Part shown: one piece after another, positions 18,501 to 27,200 of the stretch
Layout of the letters: each line of letters opens with the position of its first letter
Position numbering within the stretch: position 1 is the stretch's first letter
Source of the DNA: CAJQQY01 sp964352225
Lineage (GTDB): Bacteria > Bacteroidota > Bacteroidia > Chitinophagales > Saprospiraceae
NCBI GenBank assembly: GCA_964352225.1
Contig: CAYGRM010000006.1
Location: 1 to 52,439, forward strand
Reading direction: 5' to 3'
DNA: 52,439 nt
Notes under the pieces: generated by a model
Told to the model about the DNA's origin: nothing
Seen by the model: the letters and a program-made list of their open reading frames with translations, nothing else
The model's database searches: none
Position numbers and translations under genes: made by a program

Positions 18501-21061
18501 TCAGGCGTCCGCACCATATTAAAGCAAAACGAAAAATCAAATGTGGGATCAGTATATCGCTTGGTCCAAAGCAGATCTCCTACATCAGTAGTTTTGATCA
18601 AAAAACTATTCACTCTACCATTATTATGATCGGAGTATCCGGCAATCACCATGTCTGAATTATCCATAATCGCCAGGGAGCGAGGAATGTCCTTTTCGTT
18701 GCCCAAATCAAATTTATCCTGCAAATCGTAGGATTTAACAAAACCTATAAACCCCACGGAGAATCCCGAGGGATTAAATGGAAGTATTGACATCAAAAAA
18801 ACTTCCGTATCTGATGTGTTCTCTTTACTTCCCGTAATAAATAAAAAATTTCCCTTTTGTTTGATATCCATCGGTTCTTCTCTCGTTTGAATATTTGCAT
18901 CCAAATCATAAGTCATAAAATCCGTTATAGGATCGAGGTTGTTGTCCAAAATAAGGTAGTACGGATTATTTCCAGAAGGTCCCGTCCGTCCCGTGATCGC
19001 AAAAGCAGCTGCAAAACTAGAAGTCATATTGGTGATCGGCGTCATCGCTGAAACCGTCACAGGATTATTACCTAGTGTAATCACTTTGGACTCAATACAT
19101 TCAAAATCAGATAAAGAAAAAAGTTCTATCGCTGTTCCCGGATCGCCATTTTGAACGACCACCGTAATTTTGCCGGTAGCCGGGTCATGATGAATCCCGC
19201 GGGCAAAGCGTTCCGGAGCATTAATGTTATCCAATTCTTGCGACCAAATCACTTCTCCCACCTCATTGAGTTTAAAAATCAATACTTTTTTTTGAGGCCC
19301 TGCTTCAGTATAAGTTGCAACAGCAACATATCCATCAGGCATACCGGTAGCAGTTAGTACTTCCACCATATTTAAGCCATGCAGACTGGTGTTGGTGAAA
19401 AAATTGATCTGGGTAGAAAAATCAAAAGACAACTCTTTGGGAGGAAGGATATGATGGCCTTGATCGTCCAATTTTGCAAAAACCAAATTAGATAAAGAAG
19501 TATTGGGGGTACCTTTTTCTTTAAATCCTAACAGCACATATTCACCATTCTGATTCATGAGTCCTTCCGTCGCAAAATCAATATGAGCAATGTCCCCCGG
19601 TTGCATGGTGGTACTAAAGGTATTGTCCGCTAAATCGTCGCATTCCTCTTCAATATAGAACGTTGCGTTGGTAATGTCCATCGAAGCAATACCATCGGTC
19701 AACATATCCAATTTAGTTAGCCAGATATTCTCACCCACTTCTGCACTAATTCTGACCTCATCGCCGACGTAACTCGTTCCATTCATCGACATATTTTGAT
19801 CGTCGGGAAATATTAAAATATTCGTGTACTTGGTCAAGCCGGGTTGCTTAGTTTTATGAGCCGATGAACTATGCCAGTCTTCTACAGTTAGCGATGTGAC
19901 ACTACTAGACTCCATGACCAAGTTGCCATCATTAAAAATTTGATAAAGTGGATTATTATCTCCAACCGGAGTAAAATCTGCTGAAATTTCTTTCTCTCCC
20001 GAAAAAATATTGCAGTTGATTTGAACATAACCGATGTCTTGCTCCTGTCCACCCAATGATAATTTACCCTGAGTATGCAATTTAATCAAAGGATCATCAC
20101 CGGGAAGGGTATTGATATTTACGATACCAATCCAGTCAAAATCATATTCCTTTTCATCTATTCCCAAGATGGTCTCCTCCAAATCTGCCCGAATCCCATC
20201 ATCCCCGCCGCCGTCCATATCTTGCAATTTGAGCAAATAACCATCTTGCTCTCCCACCGGACGCGTACTCCCCAAAGCATGAAAAAAAATCGCATCCTCA
20301 AACATCGCAATCCGCTCTACCGATACCTTATAGTTATTGGTCTGCGCCGTTCGCATTTCTATTTTTGTAACTGGATCATCATTAGGAATAATGTCAAGTG
20401 GTCTTACAAAAATTACCCAGCCTCCTTCCAGATCCATCCCTGATTCACCGGGAGGAATAAATGTAATTTCTCGTTTATCGCTTCGGGAGCTATTATAAGT
20501 CTTAACAGTAGAAAATGCATCGAAACCGATGATATCACCGAGATTAGGCGGACTGATGGAAAAGGCAGGCGTGTTGTTGGCTACCGTATAATCATAGACC
20601 AGCTCATTCGTATTATCGTACACTTCTACTTTTATTTCACTTGCTCCAATACCGGAAGCATCGTAGGTGATTTCTACCCGGGGCGTCCCGCTGTTATTGA
20701 GTACTTCCTGTTTTTCTATTAAAAAGTCGGTAAATATACCCGAGGATTCCTGCCGGTATTTCCATTCGACGTAGGCGCCGTGTGGTAAAGTATTCGGATC
20801 GGGCAGGTCGGCACGATAGCCAAAGCCTCGGGTGAAATTGATCCACATGTCTAAGCCATCATTGCCAGTATCTCCGATGTTGGAGACTTCCAGAACGGGG
20901 TCAGTTCCGGAGGTGTTGGTATTGGTTGTGGCGCTACCGATACAGTTGTGCCACAGCCCATCAAAGAAAAAACTACCTAATGTGGACGAATTATTAAAAG
21001 ATAAACAGCATAATAATCCAATAATAAGAATGGAAGAATTGAGGAGGACATTTTTTTTCAT
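15575..21061 (-). CDS. Giant secreted multidomain protein with T9SS type A sorting domain
   Basis: 1828 residues. A signal peptide (SSILIIGLLCCLSFNNSS) is followed by ~900 residues of beta-rich domain with propeller-like repeats resembling a 'delta-60' or kelch-like arrangement (DPITDFMTYDLD, SDMVIAGYSDHNNGRVNSFL). HYR domains follow (~945-1195, TITCAPDITVNVDPGQC, DNCSIFSETINV), then a PKD-like domain (~1250, MHTYGGTGVYTINITAVE) and Cys-rich beta modules. A tandem 10-residue repeat (~1654-1686) precedes the C-terminal T9SS sorting domain (~1755-1828, EINLYPNPTSGNLVVEFSEP and ending RIVKTTP). It is therefore exported through the outer membrane and attached or released. Adhesion or matrix binding is likely but no ligand is evident. 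Its 5' side faces the LytTR operator. Confidence 0.88.
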   Translation of the reverse strand: MKKNVLLNSSILIIGLLCCLSFNNSSTLGSFFFDGLWHNCIGSATTNTNTSGTDPVLEVSNIGDTGNDGLDMWINFTRGFGYRADLPDPNTLPHGAYVEWKYRQESSGIFTDFLIEKQEVLNNSGTPRVEITYDASGIGASEIKVEVYDNTNELVYDYTVANNTPAFSISPPNLGDIIGFDAFSTVKTYNSSRSDKREITFIPPGESGMDLEGGWVIFVRPLDIIPNDDPVTKIEMRTAQTNNYKVSVERIAMFEDAIFFHALGSTRPVGEQDGYLLKLQDMDGGGDDGIRADLEETILGIDEKEYDFDWIGIVNINTLPGDDPLIKLHTQGKLSLGGQEQDIGYVQINCNIFSGEKEISADFTPVGDNNPLYQIFNDGNLVMESSSVTSLTVEDWHSSSAHKTKQPGLTKYTNILIFPDDQNMSMNGTSYVGDEVRISAEVGENIWLTKLDMLTDGIASMDITNATFYIEEECDDLADNTFSTTMQPGDIAHIDFATEGLMNQNGEYVLLGFKEKGTPNTSLSNLVFAKLDDQGHHILPPKELSFDFSTQINFFTNTSLHGLNMVEVLTATGMPDGYVAVATYTEAGPQKKVLIFKLNEVGEVIWSQELDNINAPERFARGIHHDPATGKITVVVQNGDPGTAIELFSLSDFECIESKVITLGNNPVTVSAMTPITNMTSSFAAAFAITGRTGPSGNNPYYLILDNNLDPITDFMTYDLDANIQTREEPMDIKQKGNFLFITGSKENTSDTEVFLMSILPFNPSGFSVGFIGFVKSYDLQDKFDLGNEKDIPRSLAIMDNSDMVIAGYSDHNNGRVNSFLIKTTDVGDLLWTKRYTDPTFDFSFCFNMVRTPDNGCYMVGEQYLENGVPSGQGVRLWAAKTDVDGQLNNCNCVQEEMTDTALILVDQVTPQAGTVNSWDCTPVGASASVSDLGLDQNFCDPAQTCTITCAPDITVNVDPGQCIATGVTYGQPTLSGNCTEWNLISAPNQTTFQVGCTSLIWTYESSISGLQQQCATQVCVEDVEAPLISCNNFTVDVGSGSVTFSASDIGNANDNCSIFSETINVNTFDCSMVNTTVQVTYTATDDSGNSAQCMANIFVKDFQSPSIICPIEVNVDCSVDINDPNNTGGFPAVNDLCDPNPTVTFTDNLISGDLCNGVVERVWVVTDFCGNSDQCVQIIIIMEDIPPCCQDEMDFVAAVEAAVTVDVDHDLCKATVNIGDLPACDEILGISWGDGSITNGSFASGSMPMHTYGGTGVYTINITAVEISADGDTCFTHIIQRVVDMDCPLGCGCDGWQWLSFGFLGQLPYEVPIDCGNVDPVVFECPNKRDDFYFHGNFNCTDTCGGVVTWEIVEDGSTAAYADGFVIGWNGGSGNSYHFDINNIPYPPSGNYKLKLKAKCGNSYCTCQLAFTMPSCSPDCVCENPILPPSPASVFDVYQLSGCSNTLVPSFFLDDECDVVTWKYRVPGSIGFTTMGSTLGNDPIVYDFSLEGPGSYTVCMTVQRTLDNGIQCEEEERCQRVRIRCGPPTYSCDNPLIDNPGFTQSTTPGVLGNGGSTAGWSNVFGSPEIMDNEGVSAPYTMALSGNKITSDGISTLVELSGASQYSLSMNMLIDPTELHANTQIKVRISDVPQDGLNCVGNCDEIPITYCCYTDTIPYIIVVDTIPPNIIVIDTIPPNVIVIDTIPIFITFPIDEMLNSGTKYLTLHIENESELPDFKSRIEIDDVCLEPFEYIIVGTEEVSPQNEINLYPNPTSGNLVVEFSEPITDRLDYRIYDLWGRVLQDGILDQGISLHHLKMDRFAEGVYLIEIGNTEKGWYHERIVKTTP
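16002..16099 (-). repeat. 30-bp in-frame tandem repeat in the T9SS protein
   Basis: Two nearly identical 30-bp units (16002-16031, 16032-16061) and a 27-bp third unit encode the ten-residue pattern IDTIPPNVIV just before the C-terminal part of the protein. Units are multiples of three, so copy-number change would alter length without breaking the frame. It probably forms a flexible Pro-rich spacer. Confidence 0.8.
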
Positions 21062-21161
21062 GATTGGTTTTTAGACGCTATGAGTTATTGATAATAAAAA
21101 TTAGAGAGATTTTGAGTTTCCCTAAAATTAAATTAAGCGATCCTATCTCCAATTGCTGCCC

Positions 21162-21220
21162 CACTTATTATTTGGTTATCCCTTGATGAAATTCGGTTAT
21201 TGCTAATTATTTTTTGGGAG
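21162..21220 (+). promoter_or_regulatory. LytTR-type operator, copy 1
   Basis: TTTGGTTAT (from 21171) and TTCGGTTAT (from 21192) are direct repeats 21 bp apart, two helical turns, as bound by LytTR dimers. The 59-bp element recurs in inverted orientation at 22259-22317 with 48 of 59 bases identical. Here it precedes a promoter for the LytTR gene and lies about 100 bp beyond the start of the divergent T9SS gene. Binding is inferred. Confidence 0.55.
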
Positions 21221-21243
21221 CTAATAGCTTTTTCTTATATTTA
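21213..21243 (+). promoter_or_regulatory. Promoter candidate for the LytTR response regulator gene
   Basis: TTTG at 21213-21216 and TATATTTA at 21236-21243 (one mismatch to TAnnTTTG) are 19 bp apart. The predicted start near 21250 leaves a leader of about 67 bases. The direct repeats of the operator lie immediately upstream, a position suited to activation. Confidence 0.45.
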
Positions 21244-21316
21244 ATAGACTATTTGGAAACCCAAGATGTATGGTAAATGCGATTTGAATCATAAACATCA
21301 AAAACTATCTCAATAG

Positions 21317-22075
21317 ATGAACCCACAACATCCTTTCAGGATAGTTATCATCGATGATGAACCTGATGCAATAACTATCATCAAAACCTTTCTTACTGCT
21401 TACTGCCCTGATCTGAAAGTGGTGGGCGAAGCAACAGATGTTCCTTCTGGAGTATCAGTCATTCGCCATCAGAATCCACACTTAATTCTTCTCGATGTTC
21501 AACTTGGTAAGACCACTAGTTTTGATATTTTAGATAAGTTTGACCAACCCAATTTTCGAGTCATTTTTACCACAGCTCATGACCAGTTTGCCCTCAAAGC
21601 TTTTCAGTATAATGCGATGGACTATATCCTAAAACCCATCGATCCTGACGCCTTAATCAAGGCCGTTGACAAAGCAAAAAATGCTATCCAAAAAGACCTT
21701 CTATTTGATCAACAGTTAGGAAATCTGATGCAAAATATCAAAACCAATACTTTTGATAAGATTACCTTGTCGACTTCCGAAGGATTAGTCTTTGTGGACT
21801 TAAAAGACATTCTATATTTAAAATCCGACGTTAATTATACTCAATTCTTTTTGAAAAAAGAAGGAAAGATTTTAGTAAGTAAACCGCTCAAAGATTATGA
21901 AGAATTATTGCCTATAGATTCCTTTTTTAGGATTCATCAATCTTATATCGTCAATATTCAATTCGTCATAAAGGTATTGAAAGAAGATGGAGGGTATGCG
22001 TTATTGAAAAATGGAAAGAAGGTTCCTATTTCAAGAAGGAAGAAGGACGCTTTTTTGAATTTATTGATGAAGTAA
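21317..22075 (+). CDS. LytTR-family response regulator
   Basis: 252 residues. The receiver domain (1-~125) has the acidic pair D13/D14 in IVIIDDEP, phospho-acceptor D60 in LILLDVQLG, and the conserved Lys in DYILKPID. The LytTR DNA-binding domain (~150-252) follows, with DKITLSTSEGLVFVDLKD and then FFRIHQSYIVN and PISRRKKDAFLNLL. It normally pairs with a LytS-type kinase; the only candidate here is at 11175, separated by three minus-strand genes. Inverted 59-bp LytTR-like sites flank the gene on both sides, which points to autoregulation and possible control of the divergent T9SS gene and of the RHS operon at 22470. Confidence 0.93.
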   Translation: MNPQHPFRIVIIDDEPDAITIIKTFLTAYCPDLKVVGEATDVPSGVSVIRHQNPHLILLDVQLGKTTSFDILDKFDQPNFRVIFTTAHDQFALKAFQYNAMDYILKPIDPDALIKAVDKAKNAIQKDLLFDQQLGNLMQNIKTNTFDKITLSTSEGLVFVDLKDILYLKSDVNYTQFFLKKEGKILVSKPLKDYEELLPIDSFFRIHQSYIVNIQFVIKVLKEDGGYALLKNGKKVPISRRKKDAFLNLLMK

Positions 22076-22185
22076 TAGGCTAAATGAGCCATTCAAACTT
22101 TGAAAAAAGCTAAAACCTAATAATGATGTTGTTAGGGTCTTACCTAAATACTATTTCCATCCTTTGTTAAGCTCAAAATAAAATT

Positions 22186-22227
22186 TATAAGGATTTGTTT
22201 ATCCATTTAGATAAATAGATCCTTATA
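22186..22227 (+). terminator. Intrinsic terminator candidate after the response regulator
   Basis: A 9-bp stem (TATAAGGAT / ATCCTTATA) carries an inner 6-bp stem (TTTATC / GATAAA) separated by 3-base internal loops, followed by a run of six Ts (22230-22235). It lies 111 bp after the LytTR stop. Confidence 0.6.
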
Positions 22228-22258
22228 GATTTTTTAATTAAATGGTTGTAACCTTAAT

Positions 22259-22317
22259 CTCCCAAAAAATAATTTAGGATAACCAAATATCATCAAATGT
22301 ACACCAAATAATAAGTG
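22259..22317 (-). promoter_or_regulatory. LytTR-type operator, inverted copy 2
   Basis: Read on the minus strand this is a 59-bp homologue of 21162-21220 (48 of 59 bases identical, ungapped). It keeps the TTTGGT...TTTGGTTAT direct repeats 21 bp apart and the attattttttgggag tail. It lies about 150 bp upstream of the five-gene RHS operon. No matching -7 box follows it on the minus strand, so it is more likely an operator for the operon than a promoter. Confidence 0.5.
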
Positions 22318-22469
22318 CCCAAATAGTTAGATGGAAAATCTACTAAATTAATATCAAGGAAATTCTAGCTTCCTTTTTAATTCTGCAGTATGAATCAAAA
22401 AAACAATTATCAAAAAAAATATATTAAGATATGATGTCTTTTTAGAATACCTAAGAACAATTAACCAAA

Positions 22470-23684
22470 ATGAAAAAATGTAAATTAAATAGTCTCTATC
22501 TTAAACTTTTCTTTTTTGTAAATGTATTGTTTACAGGTACACAATCTTTCTCTCAAGACATCATTCCACCAATTATTTCTCCGTATGATTGTATTTCTGC
22601 AGTAGATATTTACAATTGTACGATCCTTAATAACAATACATCTACAAATCCTAATATCTTCATCCAAGGAGAAGTTTTTTATGGTACTTCTCAAAATACT
22701 CTTCAACTATTAGCTAGTGGTCAAACCTCTAATTTTACACTCCCAACAGGTGCTTTAATTATAAATAGATTCAATTCAAGAACACTTCTAGAGCCCATCG
22801 AATCACAAATTTTAGATAACGATTTCGAGTCATTACTTTTTAACACCAATTGCCTTTCACCAGGAAGTTATGAAATATGTATCCGTTTAATTGATTTTGA
22901 AATTCCAATGACCTCAGATGGTAGTTATAATGTAATAAGTAGCCTTTGCTATAATTTTGAAATCCAAAGTGCGACTCCTTTATTACTAGTAAGTCCATTC
23001 AATGATACCAAAGTGGATTTAGCAATGCCGTTGTTTACTTGGACTCCTGTTTTGCCTTCCATCGATGGGGGCAATTATCATATTAGCTTATTTGAAATAT
23101 TAGGTCACCAATCTCCTTTTGAAGCAATACGATCCCAACCTATCTTTTTTGAAGAGCGTGGAATATTTACAAACATATTTCAGTATCCCCTAGCTACTCG
23201 TCAATTGGAAGAATGCAGAAAATATGTATGGAAAGTAGATTATGAAACCAATGCCGGACGAATCATCACAAGCTCTGAATTTTTTGTTTTTGAAACTGTT
23301 TGTAATGAAAAAGAAAAAGAAGCTAGTGATGAAGATGAATACATAGAAGAGCCTGTTTTTCACCAATTATTTACTGAACTCAAAGGCGATTACATTTCAA
23401 TCAAATCTCCAGTACTAGCATTTAAAATAGATAATAGATATGGCTCAAGAAAAAAGGTTACCTATTATTTGTTAAATGAAAAAGGGGAAAAAGAAATCCC
23501 TGAAAATGGACTATCCATTTATGGAAATGAAAAAGGAAAACCTTTGCTACAATCAGGAGCTAACTTCTTTCTCTTAAACCTTGAAGAAGCTGGATTGAAA
23601 TCAAATCAGAAATATACCTTGGTATTAGATGGGCTCAAACGACGACTTTATCTTCGGTTTTATGTCAAAGAAAATCAAAAATAG
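22470..23684 (+). CDS. Secreted beta-sandwich protein, first gene of the RHS operon
   Basis: 404 residues. A signal peptide ends near residue 29 (FFVNVLFTGTQSFSQ). An N-terminal Cys-containing beta domain (IISPYDCISAVDIYNCTILN) is followed by a fibronectin-III-like segment (~172-280). That segment reads LLVSPFNDTKVDLAMPLFTW, then ECRKYVWKVDYETNAGR. A C-terminal charged domain is less clear. Proteins of this outline occur beside RHS giants in Bacteroidota; this is a recollection and unverified. It overlaps the next gene at a GTG/ATG and probably acts as an exported accessory of the RHS proteins. Confidence 0.65.
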   Translation: MKKCKLNSLYLKLFFFVNVLFTGTQSFSQDIIPPIISPYDCISAVDIYNCTILNNNTSTNPNIFIQGEVFYGTSQNTLQLLASGQTSNFTLPTGALIINRFNSRTLLEPIESQILDNDFESLLFNTNCLSPGSYEICIRLIDFEIPMTSDGSYNVISSLCYNFEIQSATPLLLVSPFNDTKVDLAMPLFTWTPVLPSIDGGNYHISLFEILGHQSPFEAIRSQPIFFEERGIFTNIFQYPLATRQLEECRKYVWKVDYETNAGRIITSSEFFVFETVCNEKEKEASDEDEYIEEPVFHQLFTELKGDYISIKSPVLAFKIDNRYGSRKKVTYYLLNEKGEKEIPENGLSIYGNEKGKPLLQSGANFFLLNLEEAGLKSNQKYTLVLDGLKRRLYLRFYVKENQK

Positions 23685-23686
23685 TG

Positions 23687-24289
23687 ATGTCTAAATATTT
23701 TAAAAGTCTATTGTTTTTCATGATTTGCCTGTTTGCTTGTCAGGAGAGGACGATAACTCCTGTGGAATATGTCAACTGGATTCGGTCAGAAAATAATGGT
23801 CTTTTGGTTAAAAAAGAAATGGGAGATTTAACTTATTCAATTCAATTCAAACCATTGACTTATTTAGCCTTATTAGAACATGGTCCCCAAAATATAACTA
23901 AATCTAATATAACTGATTTAACCAAATCTTATGAAGGACTAGAATATTACACACTACAAATCAAAGGACCTGACCACGTAAATGATTTGTTATCAGCAAA
24001 CTTACCTTCACCCGATGATTACGCAGAAAGACTAGAATATCTTTCTTTCGACTTTCAAAATGATATTTTTCTGGCTAGAGGAATAGATACTTTACGATGT
24101 CAGCTTTTTCACTTTGAACGTAACTATGGTTCTATGCCTAAACTAGATTTTATGTTAGGCTTTGAACCTGATAAAGAAAATAATTCAGATCGGTCAATTT
24201 TATTAGTTGATCGAACCTACGCAAAACAAGTTATTACCCTAAATATTTCAAAAAACGCAATCGATCAAATACCAAATCTAAACTTATGA
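23687..24289 (+). CDS. Small lipoprotein in the RHS operon
   Basis: 200 residues from the ATG at 23687; a GTG one codon earlier overlaps the preceding stop. The N-terminus has a hydrophobic stretch ending in a lipobox (FFMICLFAC), so Cys would be lipidated. The body is charged and beta-rich with no recognised family (PEDYAERLEYLSFDF-like segments). Its stop overlaps the next start (ATGA). A lipoprotein directly before the YD-type giant suggests a chaperone, tether or assembly role. Confidence 0.65.
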   Translation: MSKYFKSLLFFMICLFACQERTITPVEYVNWIRSENNGLLVKKEMGDLTYSIQFKPLTYLALLEHGPQNITKSNITDLTKSYEGLEYYTLQIKGPDHVNDLLSANLPSPDDYAERLEYLSFDFQNDIFLARGIDTLRCQLFHFERNYGSMPKLDFMLGFEPDKENNSDRSILLVDRTYAKQVITLNISKNAIDQIPNLNL

Positions 24290-27200
24290 TACTTCAATTT
24301 GCCTCCCGACGAAAAAAGAAACTTGCTTGGCTCCTGATCCTAATTATTAGCATTGAGTTTGTGATACCTGTACGAACATTGGCACTAACAGGTGGTCCTT
24401 CTCAACCTGAAATGAATAGCTTTGAACCATTTTCTACTGATCAGATGGTGGATATTTCAACGGGTAATTTTGTTTATAATATTCCTTTATTGGAAGTAGG
24501 AGGATATCCTATTAATCTAGCATACCATTCAGGTATTACTATGGATCAAGAAGCTAGTAGTGTTGGCTTAGGCTGGAATATTAATCCTGGGGTAATTAGG
24601 AGAAGTGTTAGAGGGTTACCGGATGACTTTAGTGGAGATATAATTCAGAAGGATTTTAATATGAAGGATGATGTGACGATTGGAGCGAAATCTAATGCAA
24701 ATTTACAAACGTTTGGGATTAAAGAGAATAAAATTACCACTAATGGACCTTTTTCGTTAAGTGCTAGTTTAGGAGCTTTTTATAATAATTATAGAGGGTT
24801 AGGTTTTGAATTTTCTTTTAGCCCCTCTATAAGTGCCGGCGTAAAATCTGGAGATAAACTTGTTGCGGGGATTCAAGGTTCAGCTGGACTTGGACTTTCA
24901 GTCAATTCTCAGCAAGGCTCTACTCTTGCCCCTTCTTTAAGTTTTTCAGTAAATGTTAGCAATACAGAAAATCAAAACTTAAAACTAGATCTTTCTGCTT
25001 CTACTCCAATTTCATCTAGACAAGGATTAAAGCAATTAAATTTAAGAACTAATATGGGATATAGTGATGAAGTACAATATTCAGGAAAAGATAAAAAAGG
25101 AATTTTACATGAGGGGGAATTTAAACGTAAAATACCAATTGTAGATAGAACTGCCAATTTTTCCTTTGTAGGTTCTACACATATTCCAACATTCAGCCAA
25201 TCAATGATTAATACCTCATCTACTTTTTCTGGAACATTAGGACTAGAAATAAGTGGTGCTCATCCCAATGTAGGACTTACAGGTTACAAGAGCACACAAA
25301 AAATATTAACTGAAATCGATGATGAGCGTGAATCCTACGGTACTTTGTACGCCCACATCGGTACAACAAAAGAAAAAGCACTCCATGATTTTCAACGAGA
25401 AAAGGATATTCCGTTTAAAGAGGAAGCAACGCCATCCCTTCCAATTACCATTCGTAACAACGATATTTATTCCTTATCTGGTCAAGGGATTGGAGGGAGC
25501 TATATACTAAAACGAGGAGATGTAGGTGTGGTTTTCGATGCGGAGGCAACAAATCGAAGTGATGGTGAAAACCTTGGAGTAGAAGTAGGTGGAGGAAATG
25601 TAGCACATGGTGGAACTGACCAATTAAATAATATGGTCAATAGTATTTCGAATAAGTGGAATTGGTACGAAGGAAATCAAATAGCCACTTTTCTTGATTA
25701 TAAGGATCCTACTAACAGCAAAGCGAACCCTGGTTACGAACCTTCCTATTTTAAAAAAGCAGGGGAATTAGTGGTTGAATCTGATCAAAACTTTTTTGAT
25801 CAAACTGGAGGGTTCGATGCAGTAAGGGCAGGACTCCAATCAACTGGACCAATGGATGTAGCTACTAAGCCGAGTCTAGTTCGAAATTTTGATTTCGAGC
25901 CTAATCAGACTCTCTTAACAAACAAAGTTGCGCGTGCAAAGAGAGAAAGAAGAAACGAAACTATTTCTTTTTTAACTGCAGATGAAGCAGCGACTGCCGC
26001 TTTAGAAAAAAAGATTAATAGTTATCAACTTAATGATTTCCCAAATGCTTCACCTGCTTCACAAATTGTAAGAAATACAGGAAACCGCAAATCGCATCAT
26101 CTTTCAGAAATGACAAGTGTTAGAGCAGATGGTGTTCGATATTTGTATGGAATTCCAGCATATAATAACAGTCAAGAAGAAATAACTTTTAGTGTAGATG
26201 GAAGTAATGCCGATTGTCAAACAGGTTTAGTTCATTATTCTCCTGGAGTGGATGATTCAAAAGGAAATACCAAAGGAAGAGAAAACTATTACGAGAATGT
26301 AAAGACTCCTCCTTACGCTCATTCATTTTTATTGACCGCGATTTTATCTCCTGATTATACTGACCTCACAGGAAATGGTCCCACTCCTGATGACTATGGT
26401 CAGTATACTAAAATTAACTATAGCCGAGTACATGAAAATTATACCTGGAGGATTCCCTATCAACACAATAAAGCTCAATTTAACCCTGGACTTTTGACGG
26501 ATGACTTGGATGATAAGGGAAATATAATATATGGAAAAAAAGAAGTTTGGTTCATCCATTCTATCCAATCTAAAACACAGGTTGCAGAGTTTCACTATGA
26601 CTTTAATGAAGATGGGGTAACAGTTGAACAAAGACAAGATGGACTGGGCGTAGCAGGAAAGTCGGGCGGAAAAGATTTGTCAATGCGTCAGCATAAATTA
26701 TCTAGAATTGAATTGTATTCCTATCCTAATCGACTTGCTTTTGGTACAGGAGCAGTACCTATTAAGGTAGCGCATTTTAAATATCAATATGAAATTTGTG
26801 ATGGTATTCCAAACTCAGCTAATAATGAAGGAAAACTTACTTTGAAAAAACTATGGTTTACTTATGGTAAATCAAAAAAAGGAAAACTATCACCTTATAC
26901 ATTTGATTACTCTAATAGCAACCCGAATTATAACCTAAGAGGATATGATCGATGGGGATATTATCAAGATAATTTAGCATTAAGTGATTGTCAGGATTTT
27001 GCTGGCTTACCCTCAACCGCAGAATATCCTTATGTTAATCAAAAAAATACCAATTATTCCAATTGGGCGGAATCATGGAATCTAACTCAAATTCAATTAC
27101 CCTCAGGTGGTAAATTAAACGTTAACTACGAACCTCATGATTATGCATATGTTCAAGATAAACGAGCTATGCAAATGTTTAAAATTACTGGTCTAAGTTC

